DNA of 17,270 nt from an uncultured Collinsella sp. (GCA_937969105.1 CALBUZ010000056.1:1-17270), one strand, 5' to 3'. Counted from the first letter of the stretch, positions 1 through 7,738 are shown. A program made the numbers and translations. The notes: a model not told the origin generated them from the sequence alone.

Positions 1-4
1 CCAA

Positions 5-1036
5 ATGCCGGATAACGGGTCAATACAAAAAAGAGGCGCGCACGAGATGGCTCATGGGCGTTCTGTCCAGATAACCGAGCACACGACGGTAACCGAGCTG
101 CAGCCCAGCCTGTCCGATGTCGTGTGCGCAAACAAAAAGCTGCAGATTGGCTTTATCATTGCGCTCGTGGTATTGGCGCTGCTGTCGGGCTTTGTAGCTC
201 GTCCGCATTTCGCCGATACCAAAACTTGGGACTCCACCATCGAGGTCATCGATCAAAAGAAAGGTAACGTTTTGGCGCTCACGACCTCGTGCGTTGCTCT
301 ATCTGCGGGTATAACCGCGCTGCCGGGTGATACGGGAACGCCGGTTGCCGAGCAGCTCGCTCAGCTTTCAGGCAACCTTGGTATCGTGCTTGCCGTACTA
401 TACCTCGAGAAATATTTGCTCACGATTTTATGGTCGGTTGGCTTGGGCATCCTGATCCCGTTTGCGCTGGTGCTCTTTGCGGTGTCGCTCGGCATTCACG
501 GGCGCTGGAGTACGAGCGCCGTCCTGCGCCGCGTGGCGACTCGCGTGCTGGTGGTCTCCATGATCGGAATGGCCTTGGTACCTGCAAGCGTATGGGTGTC
601 GCAAAAGGTCGATGAAACGTATCGCGTAAGTATTGAGCAAGCTGAGCAAAAGGCTGCGGACGCTGCGGACGCGGCCGACACCACGGACAAGTCAGCCGAG
701 ACCAGCTCAAAATCGAACAAGAAAAAATCCGAGGCCACGGAGTCCAAAAACGTGCTCGAGCAGTTGACTGATGGGGCATCGAGCCTTATTACGTCGGTGA
801 CCAGCGGCGCCAAGCAGATGACCGATGAGATCGTGCATCAGGTGACCGATCTGATCGAAGGCGTCATCGTGATGATCGTGACCTCGTGTGTGATTCCTCT
901 ACTGGTGCTCGTGGCGTTCCTATGGCTAGGACACGTGCTGCTGGGGATCGATATCTCCGGTCCCGCGAACTATCTGACGGGTCGTTTCTTGAGCGCTCCT
1001 TCCAAGCACGCCAAAAAGGGTGGGCAGTCTGAGTAG
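5..1036 (+). CDS. multi-pass membrane protein of unknown function
   Basis: I do not recognise the family, and 343 residues are visible from the first ATG. Hydrophobic segments fall at about residues 47-66, 88-106, 126-160 (possibly two helices), 179-199 and 284-312. Between the last two lies a polar, low-complexity, Ala/Asp/Ser/Lys-rich stretch (about 210-250), probably a solvent-exposed linker or coiled coil. The C-terminal tail is basic. The C-terminal helix is preceded by an amphipathic stretch (about 250-283). The start is uncertain: the first ATG is only 5 bases into the window, so its ribosome site is not visible. A second ATG at 47 has an AAGAGG about 10 bases upstream. The gene could also begin outside the window. 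A strong terminator follows, so it is transcribed separately from the lac genes and need not be related to galactose use. Confidence 0.7.
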   Translation: MPDNGSIQKRGAHEMAHGRSVQITEHTTVTELQPSLSDVVCANKKLQIGFIIALVVLALLSGFVARPHFADTKTWDSTIEVIDQKKGNVLALTTSCVALSAGITALPGDTGTPVAEQLAQLSGNLGIVLAVLYLEKYLLTILWSVGLGILIPFALVLFAVSLGIHGRWSTSAVLRRVATRVLVVSMIGMALVPASVWVSQKVDETYRVSIEQAEQKAADAADAADTTDKSAETSSKSNKKKSEATESKNVLEQLTDGASSLITSVTSGAKQMTDEIVHQVTDLIEGVIVMIVTSCVIPLLVLVAFLWLGHVLLGIDISGPANYLTGRFLSAPSKHAKKGGQSE

Positions 1037-1070
1037 GCGGCAAAGCGATCTTTGGAAGATCAACCGTAAG

Positions 1071-1109
1071 AAGGGCGGCCGAGACACGTTCTCGGTCGCC
1101 CTTTTGTTT
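1071..1109 (+). terminator. Rho-independent terminator after the membrane protein gene
   Basis: A 14-bp stem (1071-1084 with 1090-1103, one G-U pair) closes a 5-base loop and runs into a T-rich tail (CTTTTGTTTG). It separates the first gene from the lac promoter region. Confidence 0.9.
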
Positions 1110-1173
1110 GTTGAACACGTGGGCGCTACGTCCGCGCCGGGCTCAAACGGTCAGCAATCATCCGTGAATGGTG

Positions 1174-1250
1174 TTTGTTCAAAAAAGAACAAAGATAAAC
1201 AATTTATTGTTGCAGTCGGTGTTCGAATGTGTTCAAATAAACACGAACAG
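1174..1250. promoter_or_regulatory. lacAB control region with clustered TGTTC/GAACA half-sites
   Basis: The region holds a perfect inverted repeat TTTGTTC-N6-GAACAAA (1174-1193), a perfect 14-bp palindrome AACAATTTATTGTT (1198-1211), two direct TGTTC repeats exactly 10 bp apart (1220-1224 and 1230-1234) and an inverted GAACA (1245-1249). TGTTCG half-sites are known for DeoR-family repressors such as GlpR, and DeoR-family LacR controls lac tagatose operons in Firmicutes. Assigning this cluster to a LacR-like repressor is an inference, because no DeoR-type gene is in the window. I see no convincing -35/-10 pair. The operator seen upstream of the galK, galM and mgl genes is absent here. Confidence 0.6.
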
Positions 1251-1343
1251 TGAAGAACCGCACATTCAGATGCCCGGACCTGAACGCGATTCAACACTTC
1301 CAAACAGAAACTACGCACCTGCGTATCTCTCAAGGAGGATGTC

Positions 1344-1772
1344 ATGAGGGTTGTAATCGCTTCCGATGCCGACGGTATGTCGATGAAGGAGTCCATCAAG
1401 GAGATGCTCATCGCCGACGGTCACGAGGTCGTCGACTATTCCGAGACCCCTGCCGCGGACTTTGTCGATTCCGCGACCGCCGTTGCCAAGGACCTGCTGG
1501 AGCACAAGGATTCCCAGGGCTTCGCATTCGATAAGTACGGCGTCGGCTCCTATATGGCCGCCGTCAAGATTAAGGGCATGGTCGTCGCCAACATTTCTGA
1601 CGAGCGTTCCGCCTACATGACCCGCGAGCACAACGGCTCGCGCATGGTCACCATGGGCCCGGGCGTTGTGGGCACCGAGGTCGCCAAGAAGATCGCCCGC
1701 GAGTTCCTGCGCGCGCAGTACGCCGGCGGCCGTCACCAGATCCGTGTCGACATGCTCAACAAGATGGCCTAA
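1344..1772 (+). CDS. lacA: galactose-6-phosphate isomerase subunit LacA
   Basis: LacA pairs with LacB to interconvert galactose 6-phosphate and tagatose 6-phosphate in the cytoplasmic tagatose pathway. The 142-residue protein has the family length. It carries recognisable LacA landmarks: an N-terminal Rossmann-like strand with SDADG, the segment KIKGMVVANISDERS in the middle, YMTREHNGSRM after it, and the very conserved C-terminus GGRHQIRVDMLNKM. It belongs to the RpiB/LacA/LacB fold. A perfect AAGGAGG (1332-1338) lies 5 bases before the ATG, which fixes the start. lacB follows after 63 bases on the same strand, in the usual lacA-lacB order, so the two probably share one transcript from the control region at about 1174-1250. 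Confidence 0.96.
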   Translation: MRVVIASDADGMSMKESIKEMLIADGHEVVDYSETPAADFVDSATAVAKDLLEHKDSQGFAFDKYGVGSYMAAVKIKGMVVANISDERSAYMTREHNGSRMVTMGPGVVGTEVAKKIAREFLRAQYAGGRHQIRVDMLNKMA

Positions 1773-1835
1773 CGAGAGCCACCGAGAACTCGAACTTCTA
1801 CCTCAACTTGTGAATTCAGACGAAAGGACGTTCTG

Positions 1836-2360
1836 ATGAAGAAGACCATCGCAATCGGTTGCGACCATATCGTTACGGACGAGAAGATCTATCTGGCCGA
1901 CCGCCTGGAGCAGGCTGGCTACAAGGTGCTCGACTGCGGCACCTACAGCCACACCCGTACGCACTATCCCATCTACGGTAAGGCCGTGGGCGAGGCTGTT
2001 GCCAGCGGCAAGGCCGACTTTGGCGTGGCCCTGTGCGGCACCGGCATCGGCATCACCAACGCCGTCAACAAGGTTCCCGGCGCCCGCTGCGCCCTGGTCC
2101 GCGACATGACCTCTGCCCTGTATGCCCGTCGCGAGCTCAACGCCAACATCGTGGGCTTTGGCGGCAAGATCACCGGCGAGTTCCTGATGGCCGATATCAT
2201 GCTTGCCTTCCTGGAGGAGCCCTACGAGAAGACTCCCGAGCACGATGCCCTGATCGCCAAGATCGATGCCTGCAATAAGGCCGACGCCGAGGCTCAGGCT
2301 GACCCGCACTTCTTTGACGAGTTCCTCGAGAAGTGGGACCGCGGCGAGTATCACGACTAG
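1836..2360 (+). CDS. lacB: galactose-6-phosphate isomerase subunit LacB
   Basis: This is the second subunit of the LacAB isomerase (galactose 6-phosphate to tagatose 6-phosphate), 174 residues against about 171 in the family. It starts with the typical [10 protein letters not shown]. Residues 67-72 are CGTGIG, which carries the Cys used by RpiB/LacB-type isomerases. The segment [20 protein letters not shown] and the C-terminus [18 protein letters not shown] are nearly identical to what I know of Gram-positive LacB. A GAAAGGACG element sits about 8 bases before the ATG. It is co-directional with lacA. A perfect 12-bp hairpin starts 5 bases after its stop codon. Confidence 0.96.
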   Translation: MKKTIAIGCDHIVTDEKIYLADRLEQAGYKVLDCGTYSHTRTHYPIYGKAVGEAVASGKADFGVALCGTGIGITNAVNKVPGARCALVRDMTSALYARRELNANIVGFGGKITGEFLMADIMLAFLEEPYEKTPEHDALIAKIDACNKADAEAQADPHFFDEFLEKWDRGEYHD

Positions 2361-2364
2361 TGGG

Positions 2365-2392
2365 GTTACGCGGTTTTGACAAACCGCGTAAC
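2365..2392. repeat. perfect 12-bp hairpin directly after lacB
   Basis: GTTACGCGGTTT (2365-2376) and AAACCGCGTAAC (2381-2392) are perfectly complementary around a TGAC loop. No T-run follows, so this may be a transcript-stabilising 3' hairpin or a palindromic repeat rather than a classical terminator. Confidence 0.75.
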
Positions 2393-2737
2393 GGGTCGAC
2401 GCTGCGCGCCGCCCAGGCACCCCATCTCGCCGCTCAAACCGTCGCTCGCGTACTGAAGTACGCGTCGCTCCTCTTTCGCGGCGACCTGGGGCACCTGAGC
2501 GCCGCTCGCTGACGTTTGAGTGACCTGTGAGATCGCCCCTGTTGTTGCGAAGTGTTCTGGTACGACGAGCTGCTCCGATAACACGTTTGCTTGCTTGGCT
2601 TGAGTGCTTCGCTCTTGGCTGTACTTGGCGATTTGCAGCTTTTCAATTGACGGCTCGCGTTTCTGTGAGGGGGCGCGGGCCGGTTTTCTATCAGCCCTAT
2701 TGACTTGGTGGGCTGTCGTAAGAAAGGGAAGGCTCCT
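2393..2737. other. non-coding gap with nested inverted repeats between lacB and lacX
   Basis: I see no credible gene here; open frames crossing it run antisense into lacX. A perfect 8-bp palindrome CGCGTACT-GA-AGTACGCG lies at 2447-2464. It is enclosed by an outer inverted repeat, CTCAAACCGTC (2433-2443) against GACGTTTGAG (2511-2520), with one bulged base. A weaker pair, CAGGCACCCCA near 2414 with TGGGGCACCTG near 2487, adds further pairing. About 2400-2520 could therefore fold as one long structure or be a dispersed intergenic repeat. From 2530 to 2720 I see nothing distinctive except the lacX ribosome site. A promoter for lacX-lacC may lie there but I cannot point to it. Confidence 0.55.
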
Positions 2738-3619
2738 ATGGAGTTTGTTCTTGATAACGGTTCTATCCGCGTAGCACTGAGCACGGCGGGCGGGTCGTTC
2801 ACTTCTATTACGGCCAACGGCCGTGAGTACCTGTGGCAGGGTGATCCGGCGGTCTGGTCGGGCCAGGCACCCATTTGTTTCCCGATCTGCGGCGGCCTTC
2901 GTGACGATCACGCAGTGACCATGGGCGGCCGCGAGGTTAAGCTCGCCCGCCACGGCTTTGCGCGCAAACAGGAGTGGAAACTCGAGGAACAGAGCGACAA
3001 CATGGTTGCGCTGAGCTTAAGCTCTGCCGACCATGCCGAGCTGCTCGAGCAGTACCCGTATCCGTTTAAGATCGTTGCTCGTTACACGATCGATGCGGAG
3101 AAGGTGGCCGTGTCGTACGAGGTGACCAATGAGGGCACCGAGGACATGCCGTTCTTTGTGGGCGGTCACCCTGGCTTTAAGTGCCCGCTTGACGAGGGCG
3201 AGTCCTATGACGACTACGAGCTTCGTTTTGAGCAGCGTGAGGCCACCGAGCTCTGTACTGCCGTTCCCTCGACGGGCCTGATTGATGTTGAGCATCGCAG
3301 CAAGAACCCCATGATCGGCCAGAACCTACCGCTTACCCACGAACTCTTCGACTTTGCGGAGACCATCTTTGACGTGCTCGAGAGCCGCGTGGTTACGCTG
3401 ACCAAGAAAACCGAGGACAAGGGCGTGCGCCTGACGTTCCCCGATATGCCGTACTTGATTGTGTGGAGCAAGCCCGAGGGCGACTTTGTGGCTGTTGAAC
3501 CGTGGGGTGGTCTGTCCACCTGCTCCGACGAGGACGATATTCTGGAGCACAAGCGTGGCTGCCTGGTGGCCAAGCCGGGAGAGACCGTCACCCGCGGCTT
3601 TGAGATCGAGATCCTTTAA
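2738..3619 (+). CDS. lacX: LacX-type aldose 1-epimerase family protein
   Basis: The 293-residue protein belongs to the aldose 1-epimerase (galactose mutarotase-like) beta-sandwich family. Its length and its position next to lacC match LacX of lactococcal lac operons. Likely catalytic landmarks are His72 in ARHGFAR, His144 in GGHPGFKCP and Glu254 in VAVEPWGG. The start is the ATG at 2738, preceded by AAGGGAAGG; the frame is open further upstream but only with a TTG and no ribosome site. It probably interconverts anomers of a sugar or sugar phosphate feeding LacAB or LacC, but the precise substrate of LacX proteins is not well established. It differs from the minus-strand GalM in this window, so the locus has two epimerase-family proteins. 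lacC begins 53 bases downstream. Confidence 0.88.
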   Translation: MEFVLDNGSIRVALSTAGGSFTSITANGREYLWQGDPAVWSGQAPICFPICGGLRDDHAVTMGGREVKLARHGFARKQEWKLEEQSDNMVALSLSSADHAELLEQYPYPFKIVARYTIDAEKVAVSYEVTNEGTEDMPFFVGGHPGFKCPLDEGESYDDYELRFEQREATELCTAVPSTGLIDVEHRSKNPMIGQNLPLTHELFDFAETIFDVLESRVVTLTKKTEDKGVRLTFPDMPYLIVWSKPEGDFVAVEPWGGLSTCSDEDDILEHKRGCLVAKPGETVTRGFEIEIL

Positions 3620-3672
3620 CGAGTTATCGTATGTTTGGGGCGGGTCATGCCGCCCCGGAACAGGAGTTCAAC

Positions 3673-4608
3673 ATGATTCTGACCGTTACCATGAACCCGT
3701 CGATTGATACGCGCTATCAGCTCGACAAGCTGATCATCGACGATGTTAACCGTGTGACGCCCGAAAAGACCGCTGGCGGCAAGGGCCTCAACGTGAGCCG
3801 TGTGCTGCTGCAGTTGGGCGACGATGTGCTCGCGACCGGTCTGCTCGGCGGCCACATGGGTGCCTATATGGCCGAGCTTATGGATGCCGACGGCGTCAAG
3901 AACGACTTTGTGCCCATCGCCGGTGAGACGCGCATTTGCCTGAATATTCTGCACGAGGGTAATCAGACCGAGCTGCTGGAGAGCGGCCCGCAGATCTCCC
4001 CGGCCGAGCTCGAGGCCTTTACGGCCAAGTTTGCCGAGCTTGCAGCGAAGGCGGACGTTGTGACGCTTTCGGGCTCGCTGCCGCGTGGCGTCGATGCTGG
4101 CTACTATGCCGAGCTCGTCAAGATCGCCGAGGAGGCGGGCGCCAAGGTGCTGCTCGACACCTCGGGTGCATCGCTGGAGGCCGCGCTGGAGTCTGACGCT
4201 AAGCCTGAGCTCGTAAAGCCCAACCTGACCGAGATTAACGGCCTGCTGGGTACGTCCTTTACGACCGATGATGTCGATGCCCTGCGCGAGGCGCTTGCCG
4301 CCGATGACCGCTTTGCCGGTATCCCCTGGGTCGTCGTTTCGATGGGCGCTGCCGGTTCGGTGGGCTTCCATGAGGGCCGCGCATTCCGCGCTAAGACGCC
4401 CGCGATTGCGGCTGTGAACGCAACGGGTTCCGGCGACTCGACCATCGCCGGCTTTGCGCATGCCATTGCCGCCGGTGCCGATGACATCACGGTGCTCAAG
4501 ACCGCCAATACCTGCGGCAAGCTCAACGCCATGGATCCCAAGACCGGTCACCTGGTCATGGACCGCTGGGACGAGGTCTACAACAGTGTTGAGGTCGTAG
4601 AGTTGTAG
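3673..4608 (+). CDS. lacC: tagatose-6-phosphate kinase LacC (PfkB family)
   Basis: LacC phosphorylates tagatose 6-phosphate to tagatose 1,6-bisphosphate with ATP. The 311-residue length is typical. PfkB/ribokinase landmarks in order are the N-terminal TMNPSID (6-12), the sugar-binding GGKGLNVSRVL (35-45), SGSLPRG (133-139) and the C-terminal signature NATGSGDSTIAGFA (249-262) with catalytic Asp255. The SGSGDST-like C-terminal signature and the lac gene context favour LacC over 1-phosphofructokinase, although the two subfamilies overlap in activity. The ATG at 3673 has CAGGAG 6 bases upstream; an in-frame ATG at 3631 lacks a ribosome site. No lacD (tagatose-bisphosphate aldolase) follows, so that step must be encoded elsewhere. 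Confidence 0.92.
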   Translation: MILTVTMNPSIDTRYQLDKLIIDDVNRVTPEKTAGGKGLNVSRVLLQLGDDVLATGLLGGHMGAYMAELMDADGVKNDFVPIAGETRICLNILHEGNQTELLESGPQISPAELEAFTAKFAELAAKADVVTLSGSLPRGVDAGYYAELVKIAEEAGAKVLLDTSGASLEAALESDAKPELVKPNLTEINGLLGTSFTTDDVDALREALAADDRFAGIPWVVVSMGAAGSVGFHEGRAFRAKTPAIAAVNATGSGDSTIAGFAHAIAAGADDITVLKTANTCGKLNAMDPKTGHLVMDRWDEVYNSVEVVEL

Positions 4609-4630
4609 CGGTTGCGACTCCTAATAGAAT

Positions 4631-4694
4631 GAGCGTGGATAATCTCCCGCTTTTGGTGCCCATACGAGCTCAAAGTGGGAGATTTTCCACGCTC
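4631..4694. repeat. 20-bp imperfect inverted repeat in the lacC/galT gap
   Basis: Arms 4631-4650 and 4675-4694 match at 18 of 20 positions, beginning GAGCGTGGAT and ending TTCCACGCTC. It may act as a terminator-like structure for lacC, though no T-run follows. The right arm (AAGTGGGAGATTTTCCACG) matches 16 of 19 bases of AAATGGGAGGTTTTCCATG in the insertion-sequence end at the right edge of the window, so it could be a decayed mobile-element end. Confidence 0.6.
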
Positions 4695-4709
4695 GAGTCA
4701 TTAGTCGCC

Positions 4710-4749
4710 GGGGACGTTCTTTAATGACCAGTCGTTTAAGAACGTCCCC
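4710..4749. repeat. REP-like palindrome with GGGGACGTTCTT arms
   Basis: GGGGACGTTCTTTAA (4710-4724) pairs with TTTAAGAACGTCCCC (4735-4749) at 13 of 15 positions around a 10-base loop. An outer GTCATT (4697-4702) and AATGAC (4750-4755) extend the symmetry. Compact intergenic palindromes with GGGGAC arms resemble REP-type repeats mobilised by RAYT transposases. That is a resemblance only; copy number is unknown from this window. Confidence 0.55.
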
Positions 4750-4761
4750 AATGACTACACT

Positions 4762-4803
4762 CAAAAACGGCGCCCGTCGGCGATGTTGCCGGCGGGCGCC
4801 GTT
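4762..4803 (-). terminator. Rho-independent terminator for the galK-galT transcript
   Basis: A 16-bp stem, 4766-4781 with 4788-4803 (one G-U pair), closes a 6-base loop. Read on the minus strand it ends in TTTTT, 47 bases beyond the galT stop codon. It could also stop leftover rightward transcription from lacC. Confidence 0.88.
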
Positions 4804-4849
4804 GTCTTGAAGACGAAATGATCCGTTTTCCTCCGTCCCCAAGGGATTC

Positions 4850-6478
4850 TTACAGCGAGTCGATAAAGCGCTGCTGGGCGGCGCGGCCGGCTTCGTCCCA
4901 CTTAAAGACGCCGGCGTTGTCGAGCACGTGGCCAAACACCACGCCGACCTCTTCGTGCAGGATATCGATGGCGTTGTCCGCCGTGAGCTCATCGGCGCGG
5001 CGGGCATAGACGTCCTCGGCCCATGCGGCGTGGCTGTGGCAAAGGTCGTCGCCCTCGAGCGCAGCGGCAAGGTCGTAGCTGGCATCGGCCTTGGCCGCCA
5101 GCAGGTGCTCGCGGACAGCGCCGAGCTCGGGGACCAAGCGCGGCGGTAAAATCGCCAGGCCCATGACCTCGATCAGGCCGATGTTCTCCTTCTTGATATG
5201 GTGGTACTCGGCATGCGGGTGGAAAACGCCCAGCGGATGTTCGTCGGTCGTGATATTGCAGCGAAGCGCCAGGTAGGCCTCGTAAATCTCGCCGCCGGCA
5301 TTGCCGCGGGAGTCGACGCGGCGGATGACGGGCGTCACGGTGTTGTGCGCCACGCCATCGGCCGTGTGCGCGATGACGCCCACAGACTCATCGGTCCACT
5401 CGCGCCAGGCGAGGATAATCTTCTCGGCAGCGTCGAGCAGCTGGGCGCGGTCATGCGAGCGCAGGCGCAGCACCGAGAGCGGCCACTGCAGCACGGTACC
5501 GGTGACCTGGTCAAAGCCGGGCACGCTAAACTGCGAGACCTCGGCGGCATGCATCATGGGGAACTCGTGCGCACCGCCCTGGAAGTGGTCGTGCGACAGA
5601 ATCGAGCCGCCCACGATGGGCAGATCGGCGTTGGAGCCAATAAAGTAGTGCGGGAACAGGTCGACAAAGTCGAGCAGGCAGGTCAGGCCCTTGCGGTCGA
5701 CGTGCATCGGGCGATGCTCGGAGCTCATGGCAATGCAGTGCTCGTTAAAGTACGCGTACGGGCTGTACTGGAAGCCCCAGCGCTCGCCGTCGAGCTGGAT
5801 GGGAATAACGCGCAGGTTCTGACGGGCGGGATGAGCGCCGCCGTCGGCTGCGGCGGAGCGTCCGGGGTAGCCCTCGTTCTCGATGCAGAGCTGACAGGCG
5901 GGATACTTCTCGCCCGTGTTTTTGGCGGCACCGGCTGCGGCAATATCGCGCGGGTCCTTCTCGGGCTTGGACAGGTTGATGGTGATCTCGAGATCGCCCC
6001 AGTTGGTGGGGGTGCTCCATTTGATGTTGCGCGCGATAGCGGCGCGGCGCACGTAGCCGGCGTCGCAGCACAGGCCGTAGAACCAGTCGGTCGCGGCGCG
6101 GGGCTCGTTGACGCCCATACGTCCGTTGAACTCCTCGTTTACAACCGAAGGCCTCGGCATGAGCGCACCCATGATGCGCATGGCGATGCGGTCGCGGCCC
6201 GATGCCGTGTCCTCGACAGCACCATTGGCAACGGCGGCCTCGGAAAGCGCGGCAAGCGTGCCCTCCAGGTCAAAGTCGGGAAGGGTGTCGGGGTGCAAGA
6301 GCGAAATCTTCTCGGTTTTGAGTGCCCAAGCCATGTCGAGTGCGGGGCCCGTGGCGCCGATGCACTCCAAAATGGTGTTGTATGCCCAGATGCGATCGTC
6401 TTGGCCGATCATCGATCGGTGGATGGCGTACTCGATCAGGCTCTGTGCGGCCTCGCGCACGTCAGTCATTACAGCCAT
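4850..6478 (-). CDS. galT: UDP-glucose--hexose-1-phosphate uridylyltransferase, class 2 GalT
   Basis: GalT exchanges UDP between UDP-glucose and galactose 1-phosphate in the Leloir pathway. At 542 residues it is much longer than the E. coli type (about 350) and fits the GalT2 form of Firmicutes and Actinobacteria. Landmarks are LIEYA near the N-terminus, the PACQLCIENEGYPGR segment (193-207), YFNEHCIA (243-250) and GGSILSHDHFQGG (290-302), where His296 and His298 replace the HPH triad of class 1; one is the likely uridylylated residue. The first ATG (6478) lies inside the galK end with AAGGGGG about 10 bases upstream. An alternative ATG at 6469 overlaps the galK stop as TAATG. Either arrangement implies translational coupling to galK. 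Confidence 0.94.
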   Translation of the reverse strand: MAVMTDVREAAQSLIEYAIHRSMIGQDDRIWAYNTILECIGATGPALDMAWALKTEKISLLHPDTLPDFDLEGTLAALSEAAVANGAVEDTASGRDRIAMRIMGALMPRPSVVNEEFNGRMGVNEPRAATDWFYGLCCDAGYVRRAAIARNIKWSTPTNWGDLEITINLSKPEKDPRDIAAAGAAKNTGEKYPACQLCIENEGYPGRSAAADGGAHPARQNLRVIPIQLDGERWGFQYSPYAYFNEHCIAMSSEHRPMHVDRKGLTCLLDFVDLFPHYFIGSNADLPIVGGSILSHDHFQGGAHEFPMMHAAEVSQFSVPGFDQVTGTVLQWPLSVLRLRSHDRAQLLDAAEKIILAWREWTDESVGVIAHTADGVAHNTVTPVIRRVDSRGNAGGEIYEAYLALRCNITTDEHPLGVFHPHAEYHHIKKENIGLIEVMGLAILPPRLVPELGAVREHLLAAKADASYDLAAALEGDDLCHSHAAWAEDVYARRADELTADNAIDILHEEVGVVFGHVLDNAGVFKWDEAGRAAQQRFIDSL

Positions 6479-7674
6479 GCCGCGTAAGCCCCCTTGTCAG
6501 AGATAGCGTAGTGGCGGGCAGAGCCCTCGCCCAGCCAGCCGTTCATCTTGGCAATGAAGTTGTCGACCAGGTCGAGCGGCACGAAGGCCTGGATGGTGCC
6601 ACCAAAGCCGCCACCGTGAATGCGAACGGCGCCGCGGCCGTCGAGCACGTGCTCGGCCAGCGCCAGGGCATACATGGAAGGCTGCTCAGATCCCAGCTTG
6701 GCAACAACATTCTGCAGGTACATGGCGGAGCTGGCGCCGGACTCGCGCGTCAGGACCAGGAACTGGTCAATGTCGCCGGCGTTCAGAGCTGCCCAGCGCT
6801 TGTCGACCAGGCCGTTCTCGTACCAGTAGTGAACGGCGCGCAGGCAGGCGCGGTCGCCCAGCTTGGCGCGCAGCTCGGGGAGCTTGGCGTCAAAGTCGGC
6901 AACATCGACCTCGCACAGGCGTGCCTTGCCAAACTCGGCGGCGACGTCCTGCATCTCGCGCGGAACGGCGGCGTAGTCGTCAGTGGCGGCTACGTGGTCG
7001 GCACCGACCTTAACGAGCACGAGCGCATAGCCGTGATCCTCAAAGTTGAGCTCGAGCTTCTGGGTCTTAGGCTGAGCCTGATCCTCAAAGTTCATGTAGG
7101 CAAGGCCGCCCAGGCACACGGCGGCTTGGTCCATCAGACCGCAGGGCTTGCCGTAGTAGTTGTTCTCGGTGCGCTGGCTCATCTGCGCAAGCGCGACGGG
7201 CTCAATGGCGGGCGCGCCCCAGAGGGTTTCCATGGCACGACCGTATGCGGCCTCGACGGCAGCGGAGCTGGAAAGGCCGCCGCCCGAGGGAACGGAGCAG
7301 GTGAAGGCGAAGTCGAAGCCTTGGGGCTCAACACCAAGCGCTGCGACCTCGTGGGCCATACCACGCACGAGGCTTGCGGACGTGCCTTTCTCGGACTCTT
7401 GAATATCCAGCGTGTCGAGCGTGATCTCAAACGTAGGATAGCCCTCGTCGGCGACGCGAATCTTGTTGGAGTCGGTTGCCACGGCGATGCCGTCAACGGC
7501 GACATCGAGCGAGCCGGCGATAACGTGGCCACCCTCGTGGTCGGTGTGGTTGCCGCTGATCTCGGAACGGCCGGGCGCGTGCACGTAGAGCACCTGGCGG
7601 TCGCCGATGGGGCCAAACTCCTCCTCAAACAGCTTGGTGAGCGTGGCGAGCATTTTATCGTCGGGGGCGGTCAT
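6469..7674 (-). CDS. galK: galactokinase GalK (GHMP kinase)
   Basis: GalK phosphorylates alpha-galactose at C1 with ATP. The 401-residue protein has all three GHMP-kinase motifs: the galactokinase signature GRSEISGNHTDHEGG (35-49), the ATP-binding CSVPSGGGLSSSAAVE (126-141) and the C-terminal IHGGGFGG (352-359). The likely catalytic base is Asp182 in GLMDQAA. The signature has Asn42 where E. coli and human enzymes have Glu (GEHTDY). I believe this variant is common in clostridial-type galactokinases, so it is probably not a defect. The start is supported by AGAAAGGAAG 7-16 bases upstream. galT overlaps its stop codon. A LacI-type operator lies 45-60 bases upstream, so galKT is probably repressed by the LacI-family regulator encoded at about 9176-10207. 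Confidence 0.96.
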   Translation of the reverse strand: MTAPDDKMLATLTKLFEEEFGPIGDRQVLYVHAPGRSEISGNHTDHEGGHVIAGSLDVAVDGIAVATDSNKIRVADEGYPTFEITLDTLDIQESEKGTSASLVRGMAHEVAALGVEPQGFDFAFTCSVPSGGGLSSSAAVEAAYGRAMETLWGAPAIEPVALAQMSQRTENNYYGKPCGLMDQAAVCLGGLAYMNFEDQAQPKTQKLELNFEDHGYALVLVKVGADHVAATDDYAAVPREMQDVAAEFGKARLCEVDVADFDAKLPELRAKLGDRACLRAVHYWYENGLVDKRWAALNAGDIDQFLVLTRESGASSAMYLQNVVAKLGSEQPSMYALALAEHVLDGRGAVRIHGGGFGGTIQAFVPLDLVDNFIAKMNGWLGEGSARHYAISDKGAYAAWL

Positions 7675-7718
7675 GGTGTCTTCCTTTCTTGGTTATCCCG
7701 AGTTATCGGGCTTTGCTT

Positions 7719-7734
7719 ATGAGTACGTAAACAT
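7719..7734. promoter_or_regulatory. LacI-family operator upstream of galK
   Basis: ATGAGTACGTAAACAT is one of five near-identical sites in the window sharing the core GAGTACGTWAACA around a central CG, as expected for LacI-family operators. It lies 45 bases upstream of the galK ATG. Confidence 0.82.
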
Positions 7735-7738
7735 ATCA

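Noticed and set aside
1344..2360. RpiB (ribose-5-phosphate isomerase B) as the identity of either isomerase gene
   Set aside because: Both share the RpiB fold, but the paired arrangement and the subunit-specific C-termini (RVDMLNKM and [12 protein letters not shown]) are those of LacA and LacB.
2366..2953. Minus-strand open frame across the lacB/lacX gap
   Set aside because: It starts inside lacX, passes through palindromic sequence, and has no recognisable domain or ribosome site.
3616..4551. Minus-strand open frame of 311 codons opposite lacC
   Set aside because: It is a shadow of lacC; no motif or ribosome site supports it.
3673..4608. 1-phosphofructokinase (FruK) for the PfkB kinase
   Set aside because: The subfamilies are close, but the lacABX context and the NATGSGDST signature favour tagatose-6-phosphate kinase.
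5198..6487. Long plus-strand open frame opposite galT (and a similar one at 6322-7722 opposite galK)
   Set aside because: Their Gly/Val/Ala-rich translations are typical of antisense shadows, and the minus-strand frames have full catalytic motifs.
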